A stretch of DNA of 64,000 nucleotides. It comes from Streptomyces roseirectus (GTDB lineage Bacteria > Actinomycetota > Actinomycetes > Streptomycetales > Streptomycetaceae). Below, piece after piece: positions 39,521 to 46,988 of the stretch (positions within the stretch are counted from its first letter, which is position 1; the number at the start of each line of letters is the position of its first letter). A program made the position numbers and the translations under genes. A model generated the notes under the pieces. That model saw nothing but the letters and a program-made list of their open reading frames with translations, searched no databases and was not told the origin of the DNA. The DNA lies in NCBI RefSeq assembly GCF_014489635.1, contig NZ_CP060828.1, positions 4,750,001-4,814,000 of the forward strand, written 5' to 3'.

Positions 39521-41512
39521 ATGGAAGAGCCGCGTCGCCTCGGCGGCCGGTACGAGCTGGGCCAGGTGCTCGGCCGTGGTGGCATGGCGGAGGTCTACCT
39601 CGCGCATGACACCCGCCTGGGACGCACCGTGGCGGTGAAGACGCTGCGCGCGGACCTCGCGCGCGACCCTTCCTTCCAGGCCAGGTTCCGCCGGGAGGCC
39701 CAGTCGGCCGCCTCGCTCAACCATCCCGCGATCGTGGCGGTCTACGACACGGGTGAGGACTACATCGACGGGGTCTCGATCCCGTACATCGTCATGGAGT
39801 ACGTGGACGGCTCCACCCTCCGCGAACTCCTGCACTCCGGGCGCAAGCTGCTGCCCGAGCGGTCCATGGAGATGACCGTCGGCATCCTCCAGGGCCTGGA
39901 GTACGCGCACCGCAGCGGGATCGTCCACCGCGACATCAAGCCGGCGAACGTCATGCTGACGCGTACCGGCCAGGTCAAGGTCATGGACTTCGGCATCGCC
40001 CGCGCGATGGGCGACTCCGGGATGACGATGACGCAGACCTCCGCGGTGATCGGGACCGCGCAGTACCTCTCGCCGGAGCAGGCGAAGGGGGAGCAGGTCG
40101 ACGCGCGCTCCGACCTGTACTCGACGGGGTGCCTGCTGTATGAGCTGCTGACCGTCCGTCCTCCGTTCGTCGGGGACTCCCCCGTCGCCGTCGCCTACCA
40201 GCACGTCCGCGAGGAGCCGCAGCCGCCGTCCGTCTTCGATCCGGAGATCACTCCGGAGATGGACGCGATCGTCCTCAAGGCGCTCGTCAAGGACCCCAAC
40301 TACCGTTACCAGTCGGCCGATCAGATGCGCGCCGACATCGAGGCGTGCCTCGACGGGCAGCCCGTCCAGGCGACCGCCGCGTTCGGCTCCGTCGGGTACG
40401 GCTACGGCGACGACCAGGCGACGACCGCGCTGCGGTCCGACGCGGGCGCCACCACCATGCTTCCGCCGATGTCCCCCGACGACGGCGGCTTCGGCTACGA
40501 CGACCGGCCCGCTCGGCGGCGTCAGCAGAAGAAGTCGAACACGTCGACGATCGTGCTGGCGCTGGCGGCGGTGCTGGTGCTGATCGGGGCCGTGCTGATC
40601 GGGTGGTACGTCACGAACGGGGACGGGGGCGTCGGCAACAACACGACCACCGTGCCGTCCTTCGTCGACCAGACCGAGCCGCAGGCGAAACAGACCGCCG
40701 TCAACGGTGATCTCCAGATCGCGGTCGAGAAGAAGACCTGCGAGAACACCGAGACCGGGAAGGTCTGTTCGCAGGATCCCGTGGCGGGCACGAGCGTCGA
40801 CAAGAACACGACGGTCAAGCTGGTCGTGTCGACGGGGGCGCCGAAGGTGGCGGTGCCGAACGTGATCGACAAGGACATCGACGAGGCGACGAAGATCCTG
40901 GAGGACAAGGGCTTCCAGGTCAAGACCACCCAGTCGGAGTCCTCCCAGGCCCCCGGCACGGTCCTCAGCCAGACCCCCGATCCCGGCAACGAGCAGGAGA
41001 AGGGCTCGACGGTGACCCTTGAGGTCGCCAAGGCCGCCGAGAAGGAGACCGTTCCGGACGTCACCGGGCTCAGCTGTGACGACGCCAAGCGGCGGATCGA
41101 GCAGAACAACCTGACGGCCGGGAACTGCTCCGACGTCCAGGTGCAGGACCAGAACCAGAACGGCAAGGTCGTCTCCACCAACCCGGCCATCGGGCAGCAG
41201 GTGGACAAGGACACGACCATCAACATCCAGGTCGGCCGCGCTCAGATCCAGGTCCCGTCCAACCTCACCACCCTCTCCCTCAAGGACGCCAAGCAGGCGC
41301 TCTCCGACCTCGGGCTCCAGGTCAACGTCGCCGGCTCCCAGAACGACGACGCCCGCGTCATCAACTCCGACCCGGCTCCCGGCAGCACGGTCCAGCCCGG
41401 CCAGACCGTCAACCTCATCGCCATCGACGGCAACAACAACGGCGGTAACAACAACGGCGGCGGCGGCTTCTTCGGCGGCCTCGACGGCGCGGGCTTCCGC
41501 ACGGACGACTGA
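39521..41512 (+). CDS. pknB: PASTA-domain Ser/Thr kinase PknB
   Basis: 663-aa receptor kinase. The cytosolic kinase domain (about 11-275) has GRGGMAEVY, K40 in VAVKT, catalytic HRDIKPANVM (D138), and DFG (D156); the activation loop TQTSAVIGT holds likely autophosphorylation threonines. One membrane helix (VLALAAVLVLIGAVLIGWYV) lies near residues 343-365. Four extracellular PASTA repeats follow, for example VPNVIDKDIDEATKILEDKG and VPDVTGLSCDDAKRRIEQNN, which bind muropeptides or lipid II. It has its own upstream region with TATCG/CGATA repeats and a -10-like TAGCGT at 39454. The tail is Asn/Gly-rich. Confidence 0.96.
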   Translation: MEEPRRLGGRYELGQVLGRGGMAEVYLAHDTRLGRTVAVKTLRADLARDPSFQARFRREAQSAASLNHPAIVAVYDTGEDYIDGVSIPYIVMEYVDGSTLRELLHSGRKLLPERSMEMTVGILQGLEYAHRSGIVHRDIKPANVMLTRTGQVKVMDFGIARAMGDSGMTMTQTSAVIGTAQYLSPEQAKGEQVDARSDLYSTGCLLYELLTVRPPFVGDSPVAVAYQHVREEPQPPSVFDPEITPEMDAIVLKALVKDPNYRYQSADQMRADIEACLDGQPVQATAAFGSVGYGYGDDQATTALRSDAGATTMLPPMSPDDGGFGYDDRPARRRQQKKSNTSTIVLALAAVLVLIGAVLIGWYVTNGDGGVGNNTTTVPSFVDQTEPQAKQTAVNGDLQIAVEKKTCENTETGKVCSQDPVAGTSVDKNTTVKLVVSTGAPKVAVPNVIDKDIDEATKILEDKGFQVKTTQSESSQAPGTVLSQTPDPGNEQEKGSTVTLEVAKAAEKETVPDVTGLSCDDAKRRIEQNNLTAGNCSDVQVQDQNQNGKVVSTNPAIGQQVDKDTTINIQVGRAQIQVPSNLTTLSLKDAKQALSDLGLQVNVAGSQNDDARVINSDPAPGSTVQPGQTVNLIAIDGNNNGGNNNGGGGFFGGLDGAGFRTDD

Positions 41513-41529
41513 CGCCCGGTAACGCCCCG

Positions 41530-41560
41530 AGCCCCGGTCCCCTCCAAGGGGGCCGGGGCT
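41530..41560 (+). terminator. Terminator after pknB
   Basis: AGCCCCGG-T-CCCC pairs with GGGG-G-CCGGGGCT around TCCAA and is followed by CTTCCGTT. It sits 18 bases past the pknB stop and closes the wall/kinase operon. Confidence 0.85.
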
Positions 41561-41599
41561 CTTCCGTTCCCGCCACGCCGCCGCTCTTCACACGTTCGT

Positions 41600-42268
41600 A
41601 TGTCGATCGTGTCTTCGGATCAGCTCACTCGTTTGCAGGGCATGATCAACGAAACCGTGCTGCTGGAATCCAGGTCGCTGCGCGAGAGCGTGGCCGAGCG
41701 GACGGAGGTGCTGGACCGGGTCAGGGTGCTGTCGATGCTGCCGGATGGTGTGCATGTGACGACGGCGATGGTGGCGGAGTACTTCGGGGTGGGGACAGAG
41801 GCCATCAAGTCGCTCGTCAAGGACCACCGAACCGAGTTGGAGGCCAGCGGCTACCGCGTCTTGACAGGTACATCACTGAGGTCCTTCAAGGACCTCACCG
41901 GGGTTCAGCCGTCCACAAGTTCCCTCGCCCTCTACCCCCGCCGAGCCGTCCTCAACGTCGCCATGCTGCTCCGCGACAGCGAAACCGCACGTCAGGTGCG
42001 TGTGTACCTGCTCGACATGGAGTACATGGTCCGCTCGCAGCCTGTGGATAACTCTGTCCACAGGCTCTCGGAGTCCATCCACGAGCTTGTGGATGAGCGC
42101 ATCGTCCACATCCTCGGCAAGACCGTCGTCCCCATGTTCAACGCGCTCATCGAGACGTCAGGAGAGCACCGCAAGGAGTTGGTGTCGCTGCGGACGGATG
42201 TGCAGGCCGTCGAGAGGAGGCTTCGGCAGCACAGGGCGAGGCTGCGGCGGATGCTGAGCGCGGTGTGA
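41600..42268 (+). CDS. Phage-antirepressor-like (ORF6N/Rha-type) DNA-binding protein
   Basis: 222-aa protein. The N-terminal half contains VLSMLPDGVHVTTAMVAEYF and KSLVKDHRTELEASGYRVLT, and the middle LYPRRAVLNVAMLLRDSETA followed by RQVRVYLLDMEY, a pattern of phage ORF6N/Ant-like regulators. The C-terminal part is a charged coiled coil (TDVQAVERRLRQHRARLRRM). Phage relatives antagonise repressors or bind DNA; the host role is unknown. There is no ribosome site before ATG 41600, suggesting a leaderless mRNA. The gene contains a 21-bp perfect palindrome (41877) and DnaA-box-like 9-mers (42043 and others), and is followed by two more palindromes of the same type. Some relatives are annotated as restriction endonucleases; I see no nuclease motif. 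Confidence 0.75.
   Translation: MSIVSSDQLTRLQGMINETVLLESRSLRESVAERTEVLDRVRVLSMLPDGVHVTTAMVAEYFGVGTEAIKSLVKDHRTELEASGYRVLTGTSLRSFKDLTGVQPSTSSLALYPRRAVLNVAMLLRDSETARQVRVYLLDMEYMVRSQPVDNSVHRLSESIHELVDERIVHILGKTVVPMFNALIETSGEHRKELVSLRTDVQAVERRLRQHRARLRRMLSAV
41877..41897. repeat. CTTCAAG-centred palindrome 1 (inside coding sequence)
   Basis: TGAGGTCCTT-C-AAGGACCTCA has perfect 10-bp arms around one base. It lies inside the antirepressor-like gene at codons for SLRSFKDLTG. Two related palindromes follow at 42274 and 42325. Confidence 0.85.
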
Positions 42269-42273
42269 GCGAC

Positions 42274-42294
42274 AGAGTTGCTTCAAGTAACTCA
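42274..42294. repeat. CTTCAAG-centred palindrome 2
   Basis: GAGTTGCTT-C-AAGTAACTC is an inverted repeat with one G/T mismatch (a wobble pair in RNA), 6 bases after the antirepressor-like gene's stop codon. It may double as a terminator. Confidence 0.75.
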
Positions 42295-42323
42295 GTCAGC
42301 CGAGTTATCCACAGGGCGCAGGG

Positions 42324-42348
42324 ACTGAGCTCCTTCAAGGAGCTCAGT
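42324..42348. repeat. CTTCAAG-centred palindrome 3, bidirectional terminator position
   Basis: ACTGAGCTCCTT-C-AAGGAGCTCAGT has perfect 12-bp arms. It lies between the antirepressor-like gene and the convergent sortase gene, touching the sortase stop codon. It could terminate both, but it shares its core with the palindrome inside the coding sequence. Confidence 0.85.
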
Positions 42349-43082
42349 CAGCTCAACTCCTTCGGCGGTGTCCGTTCCGAGTCCACCTTCTCCGTGCGGA
42401 CCAACTCCCCCCACACCACGTACCGGTACCGGCTCGTATACACCGGCGTGCACGTCGTCAGCGTGATGTAGTGGCCCGCTTTCTCCGTGCCGGATTCCTT
42501 GGGGATCTGGGAGAGGACCTTGACGTTGTACTTCGAGGTCTCGGGGAGGACGGAGTAGACCTTGTAGATGTACCAGGTGTCGCGGGTCTCGAAGACGATC
42601 GGGTCGCCGTCCTTGAGTTTGTCGATGTTGTGGAACTTGGCGCCGTGCCCGTCGCGGTGGGCGGCGAGGGTGAAGTTGCCCTGTTTGCCGGAGGTGGGGA
42701 GGGTCGCCTGGACGGGGTCGGTGTAGTAGCCGGCGACGCCTTCGTTGAGGACGTCGGAGGAGGTGCCCTTCTCGACCAGGACCTCGCCGTTCTTCATGGC
42801 GGGGACGTGGAGGAAGCCGATGCCGTCCTTGGTGTCGAGGGCGCCGGGCCCGGCCGGCTTGGACCAGTTGTCGCGGACCTTGTCGGACTGTTTCGCGGCC
42901 TCGCGGTCGGCGATGACGTTGGTCCACCAGAGGGAGTAGGCGACGAAGAGCCCGAGGATCAGACCGGCGGTGATGAGGAGTTCGCCGAGGACGCTCACGG
43001 CGGTGGCGAGGCGCCCGCCCCCGCGGCGGGGCTCGGCGGCACCGGTGTGCCGGTTCGTGGTCCCGTCGGTCGTCGCTGTCAC
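42348..43082 (-). CDS. Class E sortase (1)
   Basis: 244-aa membrane transpeptidase. The N-terminal anchor SVLGELLITAGLILGLFVAY is followed by the sortase beta-barrel with catalytic His (NFTLAAHRDGHGA), catalytic Cys in ITLTTCTPVY, and Arg in YTSRYRYVVW. Class E sortases attach LAXTG-type surface proteins, such as the long chaplins, to the wall; no substrate with a clear sorting signal is in this window. It is the last of a minus-strand cluster containing two further sortases. Confidence 0.93.
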   Translation of the reverse strand: MTATTDGTTNRHTGAAEPRRGGGRLATAVSVLGELLITAGLILGLFVAYSLWWTNVIADREAAKQSDKVRDNWSKPAGPGALDTKDGIGFLHVPAMKNGEVLVEKGTSSDVLNEGVAGYYTDPVQATLPTSGKQGNFTLAAHRDGHGAKFHNIDKLKDGDPIVFETRDTWYIYKVYSVLPETSKYNVKVLSQIPKESGTEKAGHYITLTTCTPVYTSRYRYVVWGELVRTEKVDSERTPPKELS

Positions 43083-43094
43083 GTGTCTTCGCCC

Positions 43095-44078
43095 CTACTC
43101 GACGAGCGCATCCGGCTTCCCCTTGCTGCGCGGCCGTTCCTCGACCATCTTGCCCCAGACGATCAATCTGTACTTGCTGGTGAACTCGGGGGTGCAGGTC
43201 GTGAGGGTGATGTAGCGGCCGGGCGCGGTGAAGCCGGAACCGGGCGGGATCGGGTCGAGAACGCTGGTATTGCTGGGCGAGGTGACCGGCAGCATGGAGG
43301 CCATCTTGTAGACGAAGTACTCGTCCTGGGTCTCTACGACGATCGCGTCACCGGGCTGCAAACGGTTGATGTAGCGGAACGGTTCGCCGTGGGTGTTGCG
43401 GTGTCCGGCGATCCCGAAGTTCCCGGTCTTCGCGTCGGGCATGGGGGTGGCGAGGGCGCCTTCGCCGTAGTGCCCGACCATGCCCTTGTCGAGGACCTTC
43501 TTGTTGCTGACGCCTTCGGCGATGGGGACGACGACGTCGAGCTTGGGGATGTGCAGGAGCGCGAACCCCTGCCCGGCGGAGAACGTGCCGGCGGCCCGCT
43601 TGCCGCTGGCCCAGTCCTTCTGGAGCTGGTTGGCCTCGCTGCCGGCCTGCGCGTGGGCGCGGACGTTGGTCCACCAGAGCTGGTAGCCGACGAAGAGGAG
43701 CATGAGGACGCCGGTGGTGATGAACACCTCGCCGAGCGCCCGGCTGGCGACGACGGCGGCGCCGGGCTTGCGCGCCTTGGCCTGGCGCCGGGCCTCGACG
43801 CGGGACAGCGGCCGGTCGCCGTGCAGGGGGCGGGATTCGGCCGCCGGTGTGGCGACGACGCGCCCGCGACGGCCCTTGGCGGCCTTCCTGCGGGCCGCGC
43901 GCCCGCCGAGGGGGGCGGGAGAGCCGGGCCCGGCGGCTGTGCCCGCAGAGGCGGATATGGGGTCACCGCCCTGGGGCGGCTCCGGTATCCGCAGGGCCAT
44001 GGTCTCCTCGTCGGCGGGCGCGTCGTAGCGCTCGCCGCCGTGGAGAAGCCCCTCGCGCTCCGGGCGCAGCGCGGTCAC
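43095..44078 (-). CDS. Class E sortase (2), with long basic N-terminus
   Basis: 327-aa sortase. The first ~115 residues are an Arg/Ala/Gly-rich cytoplasmic extension (RAARRKAAKGRRGRVVA), then one helix (LGEVFITTGVLMLLFVGYQL) and a sortase domain with His in FGIAGHRNTHGE, Cys in ITLTTCTPEF and Arg in TSKYRLIVW. The start GTG at 44078 overlaps the pabA stop (GTGA) and is preferred; an in-frame ATG at 44000 would shorten the extension. It is the longest of the three sortases here. Confidence 0.92.
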   Translation of the reverse strand: MTALRPEREGLLHGGERYDAPADEETMALRIPEPPQGGDPISASAGTAAGPGSPAPLGGRAARRKAAKGRRGRVVATPAAESRPLHGDRPLSRVEARRQAKARKPGAAVVASRALGEVFITTGVLMLLFVGYQLWWTNVRAHAQAGSEANQLQKDWASGKRAAGTFSAGQGFALLHIPKLDVVVPIAEGVSNKKVLDKGMVGHYGEGALATPMPDAKTGNFGIAGHRNTHGEPFRYINRLQPGDAIVVETQDEYFVYKMASMLPVTSPSNTSVLDPIPPGSGFTAPGRYITLTTCTPEFTSKYRLIVWGKMVEERPRSKGKPDALVE

Positions 44079-44713
44079 GCGGTGGCCCTGCCCACGACCG
44101 GCGCGAGCCCGGCCGATCTGGCGACCGCGCCGTGGTCGCCGCACTCGGTCAGCCAGTTGGCGAGCATCCGGTGGCCGTGCTCGGTGAGGACGGACTCGGG
44201 GTGGAACTGGACGCCCTCGACGGCCAGTTCCCGGTGGCGCAGGCCCATGATGATGCCGTCCTCGGTGCGCGCGGTGACCTCCAGCTCGGCCGGGACGGTC
44301 TGCGGCATCGCCGCGAGGGAGTGGTAGCGCGTCGCCGTGAACGGGGAGGGCAGGCCCGCGAAGACGCCCTTGCCCTCGTGTGCGACGAGGGAGGTCTTGC
44401 CGTGCAGCAGCTCGGGCGCGCGGTCGACGACGCCGCCGTACGCGACCTGCATCGACTGCATGCCGAGGCACACCCCGAAGACGGGGACGCGGGTGGCGGC
44501 GCAGTGCCGGACCATCTCGACGCAGACGCCGGCCTCTTCGGGCGTCCCCGGCCCCGGCGACAGCAGCACGCCGTCGAAACCGTCCTGGGCGTGGGCCGTG
44601 GAGACCTCGTCGTTGCGCAGGACCTCGCACTCGGCGCCCAGCTGGTACAGGTACTGGACGAGGTTGAAGACGAAGCTGTCGTAGTTGTCGACGACGAGAA
44701 TGCGCGCGCTCAC
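44075..44713 (-). CDS. pabA: Aminodeoxychorismate/anthranilate synthase glutamine amidotransferase (PabA/TrpG)
   Basis: 212-aa class I glutamine amidotransferase supplying ammonia for p-aminobenzoate (folate) or anthranilate (Trp) synthesis. The N-terminus ILVVDNYDSFVFNLVQYL, the oxyanion stretch LSPGPGTPEEAG, the nucleophile C82 in FGVCLGMQSM, and His/Glu in EGVQFHPESVLT are intact. No synthase component I is adjacent, so PabA and TrpG roles cannot be separated. The GTG at 44713 overlaps the stop of a 53-aa membrane protein gene. Confidence 0.93.
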   Translation of the reverse strand: MSARILVVDNYDSFVFNLVQYLYQLGAECEVLRNDEVSTAHAQDGFDGVLLSPGPGTPEEAGVCVEMVRHCAATRVPVFGVCLGMQSMQVAYGGVVDRAPELLHGKTSLVAHEGKGVFAGLPSPFTATRYHSLAAMPQTVPAELEVTARTEDGIIMGLRHRELAVEGVQFHPESVLTEHGHRMLANWLTECGDHGAVARSAGLAPVVGRATA

Positions 44714-44871
44714 TGGTTGTCCACCGTCACATCGTTGAAGGGAAGCAGCGGTTCGGCCCACGGGAAGACGTACTGGAACAGGACGTAGACGACAGCGAGG
44801 ACCAGCACGATCGAGATCAGTGCCTTGAGCCACGCGTTGCCTGGCAGATGCCGCCAGATCCAGCCGTACAT
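44710..44871 (-). CDS. 53-aa single-pass membrane protein
   Basis: Tiny protein with a basic/aromatic N-terminus (MYGWIWRHLPGNAWLK), one membrane helix (ALISIVLVLAVVYVLFQYVF) and a short acidic tail (PLLPFNDVTVDNQ). The ATG at 44871 has AAGGGA upstream, and its stop overlaps the pabA start, so it is translated as part of the sortase-pabA operon. Its C-terminus should face outside. Family unknown to me; its conservation in this position would be expected if it assists a sortase or CrgA. Confidence 0.75.
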   Translation of the reverse strand: MYGWIWRHLPGNAWLKALISIVLVLAVVYVLFQYVFPWAEPLLPFNDVTVDNQ

Positions 44872-44923
44872 GCCGTCCCTTCCGTCGTACCACGGCACCA
44901 GACTCACGCCGTACCGCACCAGA

Positions 44924-45586
44924 CTAACGGCGCAGCGCCGGGGGTCTGCCTTCGTCCACAGGTGACGTCGAATCCAGGTGCGCCCAGACGACGAGCCGGT
45001 GGCTGTGGCCCCACTCCGGATCGCACGTGGTCAACGTGAGGTACCGGCCCGGTGCCGTGTACCCCGACTTACGTGGCACAGGGTCGATCACCTCAATGTC
45101 CGTGGGGACGGTTTTGTAGGGCCCTTTGTCGATCCGATACGTGAACCAGGTGGTCCCGTCGCTGACCACGACGGCGTCGCCCCGGCGCAGCTCGGGGAAG
45201 TCCTTGAAGGGGTCGCCGTAGGTGCGGCGGTGCCCGGCGACGGCGAAGTTGCCGGTGCCGCCGAGGGGGGCGGTGTTCGTGTAGTGGCCGAGGCCCTTCT
45301 TGAGGGTGCCGGTGTCGGTGCCCTGGAGGACCGGCTTGTTCCACGTGAAACCAAGACGCGGGATGTGCATGACGGAGAAGGGCTGCCCCTCCTCGTAGGT
45401 CTTCGCTTTCGGTGCGACCGGTTGAGGCTTCCGCCAGCGGCTTTCGAGTCGCTGGACCTGCTCCGTCATGTCCCGGTCGGCCTGCACGCCGGTCCAGTAC
45501 AGGGCGTAGACGACGAAGAGGACGATCACCGCGCCGACGGTGATGCACAGCTCGCTGACGGTCCTGACGATCCCCCGTAAGGACAC
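44924..45586 (-). CDS. Class E sortase (3)
   Basis: 220-aa sortase. The membrane anchor LCITVGAVIVLFVVYALYW comes near residues 13-31, followed by the barrel with His (NFAVAGHRRTYGDPF), Cys in LTLTTCDPEWGHSH and Arg in HRLVVWAHLD. The start is GTG at 45586. The gene contains a one-mismatch parS site (45338). It lies upstream of the 53-aa membrane protein and pabA on the same strand. Confidence 0.92.
   Translation of the reverse strand: MSLRGIVRTVSELCITVGAVIVLFVVYALYWTGVQADRDMTEQVQRLESRWRKPQPVAPKAKTYEEGQPFSVMHIPRLGFTWNKPVLQGTDTGTLKKGLGHYTNTAPLGGTGNFAVAGHRRTYGDPFKDFPELRRGDAVVVSDGTTWFTYRIDKGPYKTVPTDIEVIDPVPRKSGYTAPGRYLTLTTCDPEWGHSHRLVVWAHLDSTSPVDEGRPPALRR
45338..45351. other. parS-like site with one mismatch, intragenic
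   Basis: GTTCCACGTGAAAC matches 13 of 14 positions of the Streptomyces parS palindrome. It lies within the third sortase gene, where it encodes part of TWNKP on the minus strand. Binding by ParB is possible but unproven. Confidence 0.5.
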
Positions 45587-45607
45587 GGGACCCCCTGGTT
45601 GCTCCGC

Positions 45608-46396
45608 TTACTCCACGGGCTCGGCGTAGTGCAGGTCCACTGTGCCCGAGTAGCCGGGCAGCGTCACCGTGCCGTCGTCGGTGACTTTCCAGCCGAGGCC
45701 GTAGACGTCGACGTACACCATGTAGTTCTGGATCGCCTTGGACGCGGCGAGGGCGTCCTTGAGCTTCTTGGGGTCGCCGACGGCCTGGATCTTGTAGGGG
45801 GGCGAGTAGACGCGGCCCTGGAGGATCAGGGTGTTGCCGACGCAGCGGACGGCGCTGGTGGAGATGAGGCGCTGGTCCATGACCTTGATGCCCTGGGCGC
45901 CGCCCTGCCAGAGCGCGTTGACGACGGCCTGGAGGTCCTGCTGGTGGATGACCAGGTAGTCGGGCTGGGGCTCGGGGTAGCCGGGGAGCTTGGCGGTGGC
46001 GTTCGGCGGGGCGTCGTCGAGGGTGACGGTGAGGGCCTTGCCCTTGATCTCCTGGGTGCCGGCGCTGTGCTCCAGGGCGGCGAGTTTCCGGTCCTCGGTG
46101 GTGGTGCGGCCGGCGTCCGCCCCGGCCAGTTCCTCGACCTGGCTGCGCAGGGAGGCGTTGGACTCGTCCAGCTCGCCGTTCTTGCGGCTGCGCTCCTGGA
46201 TGAGGTCGGAGAGCTTGAGCAGGGAGGCGTCCGTACGGATGTCGGTGCCCTTGGCGGTGTCGAAGCTGGTGAAGAAGATGAGACCCGCGAGAGCGAAGAC
46301 GCCGACGGTCAGGACGCGCATCGGGCGGACACGAACCGGACGACCGGGTGCGGAACCCGTTGAACCGTTACCGGGGGAGTCGGCAGAATTGCTCAA
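45608..46396 (-). CDS. DUF881 family membrane protein
   Basis: 262-aa protein with one N-terminal membrane helix (VLTVGVFALAGLIFFTSF), a coiled-coil segment (SDLIQERSRKNGELDESNAS), and an extracytoplasmic DUF881 domain (LVIHQQDLQAVVNALWQGGA, then TLILQGRVYSPPYKIQAVGD). DUF881 proteins accompany crgA and division genes across actinobacteria, and a role in division or envelope control is suspected. It is divergent from crgA. Confidence 0.9.
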   Translation of the reverse strand: MSNSADSPGNGSTGSAPGRPVRVRPMRVLTVGVFALAGLIFFTSFDTAKGTDIRTDASLLKLSDLIQERSRKNGELDESNASLRSQVEELAGADAGRTTTEDRKLAALEHSAGTQEIKGKALTVTLDDAPPNATAKLPGYPEPQPDYLVIHQQDLQAVVNALWQGGAQGIKVMDQRLISTSAVRCVGNTLILQGRVYSPPYKIQAVGDPKKLKDALAASKAIQNYMVYVDVYGLGWKVTDDGTVTLPGYSGTVDLHYAEPVE

Positions 46397-46489
46397 CGTA
46401 CCGTTATCTCCTTCGGCGCCGTGGAAGCACTACGCTAACCGACGCCCGGGGGAGCGCTCAGTGTCCCCTTGTCAGCAGGAGAGACCCTC

Positions 46490-46744
46490 GTGCCGAAGTC
46501 ACGCATCCGTAAGAAGGCCGACTACACGCCGCCGACGGCGAAGCAGGCGACCGCGATCAAGCTGAACAGCCGTGGCTGGGTGGCACCGGTCATGCTTGCG
46601 CTGTTCCTGATCGGGCTGGCCTGGATCGTCCTCTTCTACGTGACCGACGGGGATCTTCCCCTCGACGCGTTGGGCAACTGGAACATCGTGGTCGGGTTCG
46701 GTTTCATCGCCGCGGGGTTCGGCGTCTCGACGCAGTGGAAGTGA
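46490..46744 (+). CDS. crgA: Cell division inhibitor CrgA
   Basis: 84-aa protein with two membrane helices ([20 protein letters not shown] and [19 protein letters not shown]) and a basic N-terminus [15 protein letters not shown]. In Streptomyces CrgA coordinates growth with sporulation septation by affecting FtsZ; in mycobacteria it binds FtsI and other septal proteins. I chose GTG 46490, with AGGAGAG upstream, because it gives the exact family length; an in-frame upstream start adds 7 residues. Confidence 0.96.
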   Translation: MPKSRIRKKADYTPPTAKQATAIKLNSRGWVAPVMLALFLIGLAWIVLFYVTDGDLPLDALGNWNIVVGFGFIAAGFGVSTQWK

Positions 46745-46768
46745 CCTCGGGCCGGTAGCCGCCGGGAG

Positions 46769-46980
46769 TTATCCACAGGCCAGGGCTCGTTGTCCACACG
46801 GTGGGGAAAAAGAACGACGATCTGTGGATAACTCCCAGGACGTTGACGCCGGTACGACGAACCCACAACCCGTCGAAAACTCGTACGCCCCCTGCCTGAC
46901 CTGCGTAAACGCCGGTCCGGGACAGGGGGCGAACCCGTTCTTCCACAGGGTGCGCGCAGAGCGCTACAGCCTGTGGACAA
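46769..46980. other. Cluster of four DnaA boxes outside oriC
   Basis: TTATCCACA at 46769-46777, TTGTCCACA at 46790-46798, TGTGGATAA at 46823-46831 and TGTGGACAA at 46972-46980, all perfect matches to DnaA-box consensus forms, fill the gap between the convergent crgA and rhomboid genes. No AT-rich unwinding region is seen, so this is not oriC. Titration of DnaA is a likely role. Confidence 0.75.
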
Positions 46981-46988
46981 CTCTGTGC

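Noticed and set aside
42471..44327. 618-codon plus-strand ORF across the sortases.
   Set aside because: It runs antisense through two sortase genes with intact active sites and through the 3' part of pabA.
46769..46980. Possible oriC.
   Set aside because: Only four DnaA boxes, no A/T-rich unwinding region and no dnaA or dnaN alongside; Streptomyces oriC holds many more boxes between those genes.
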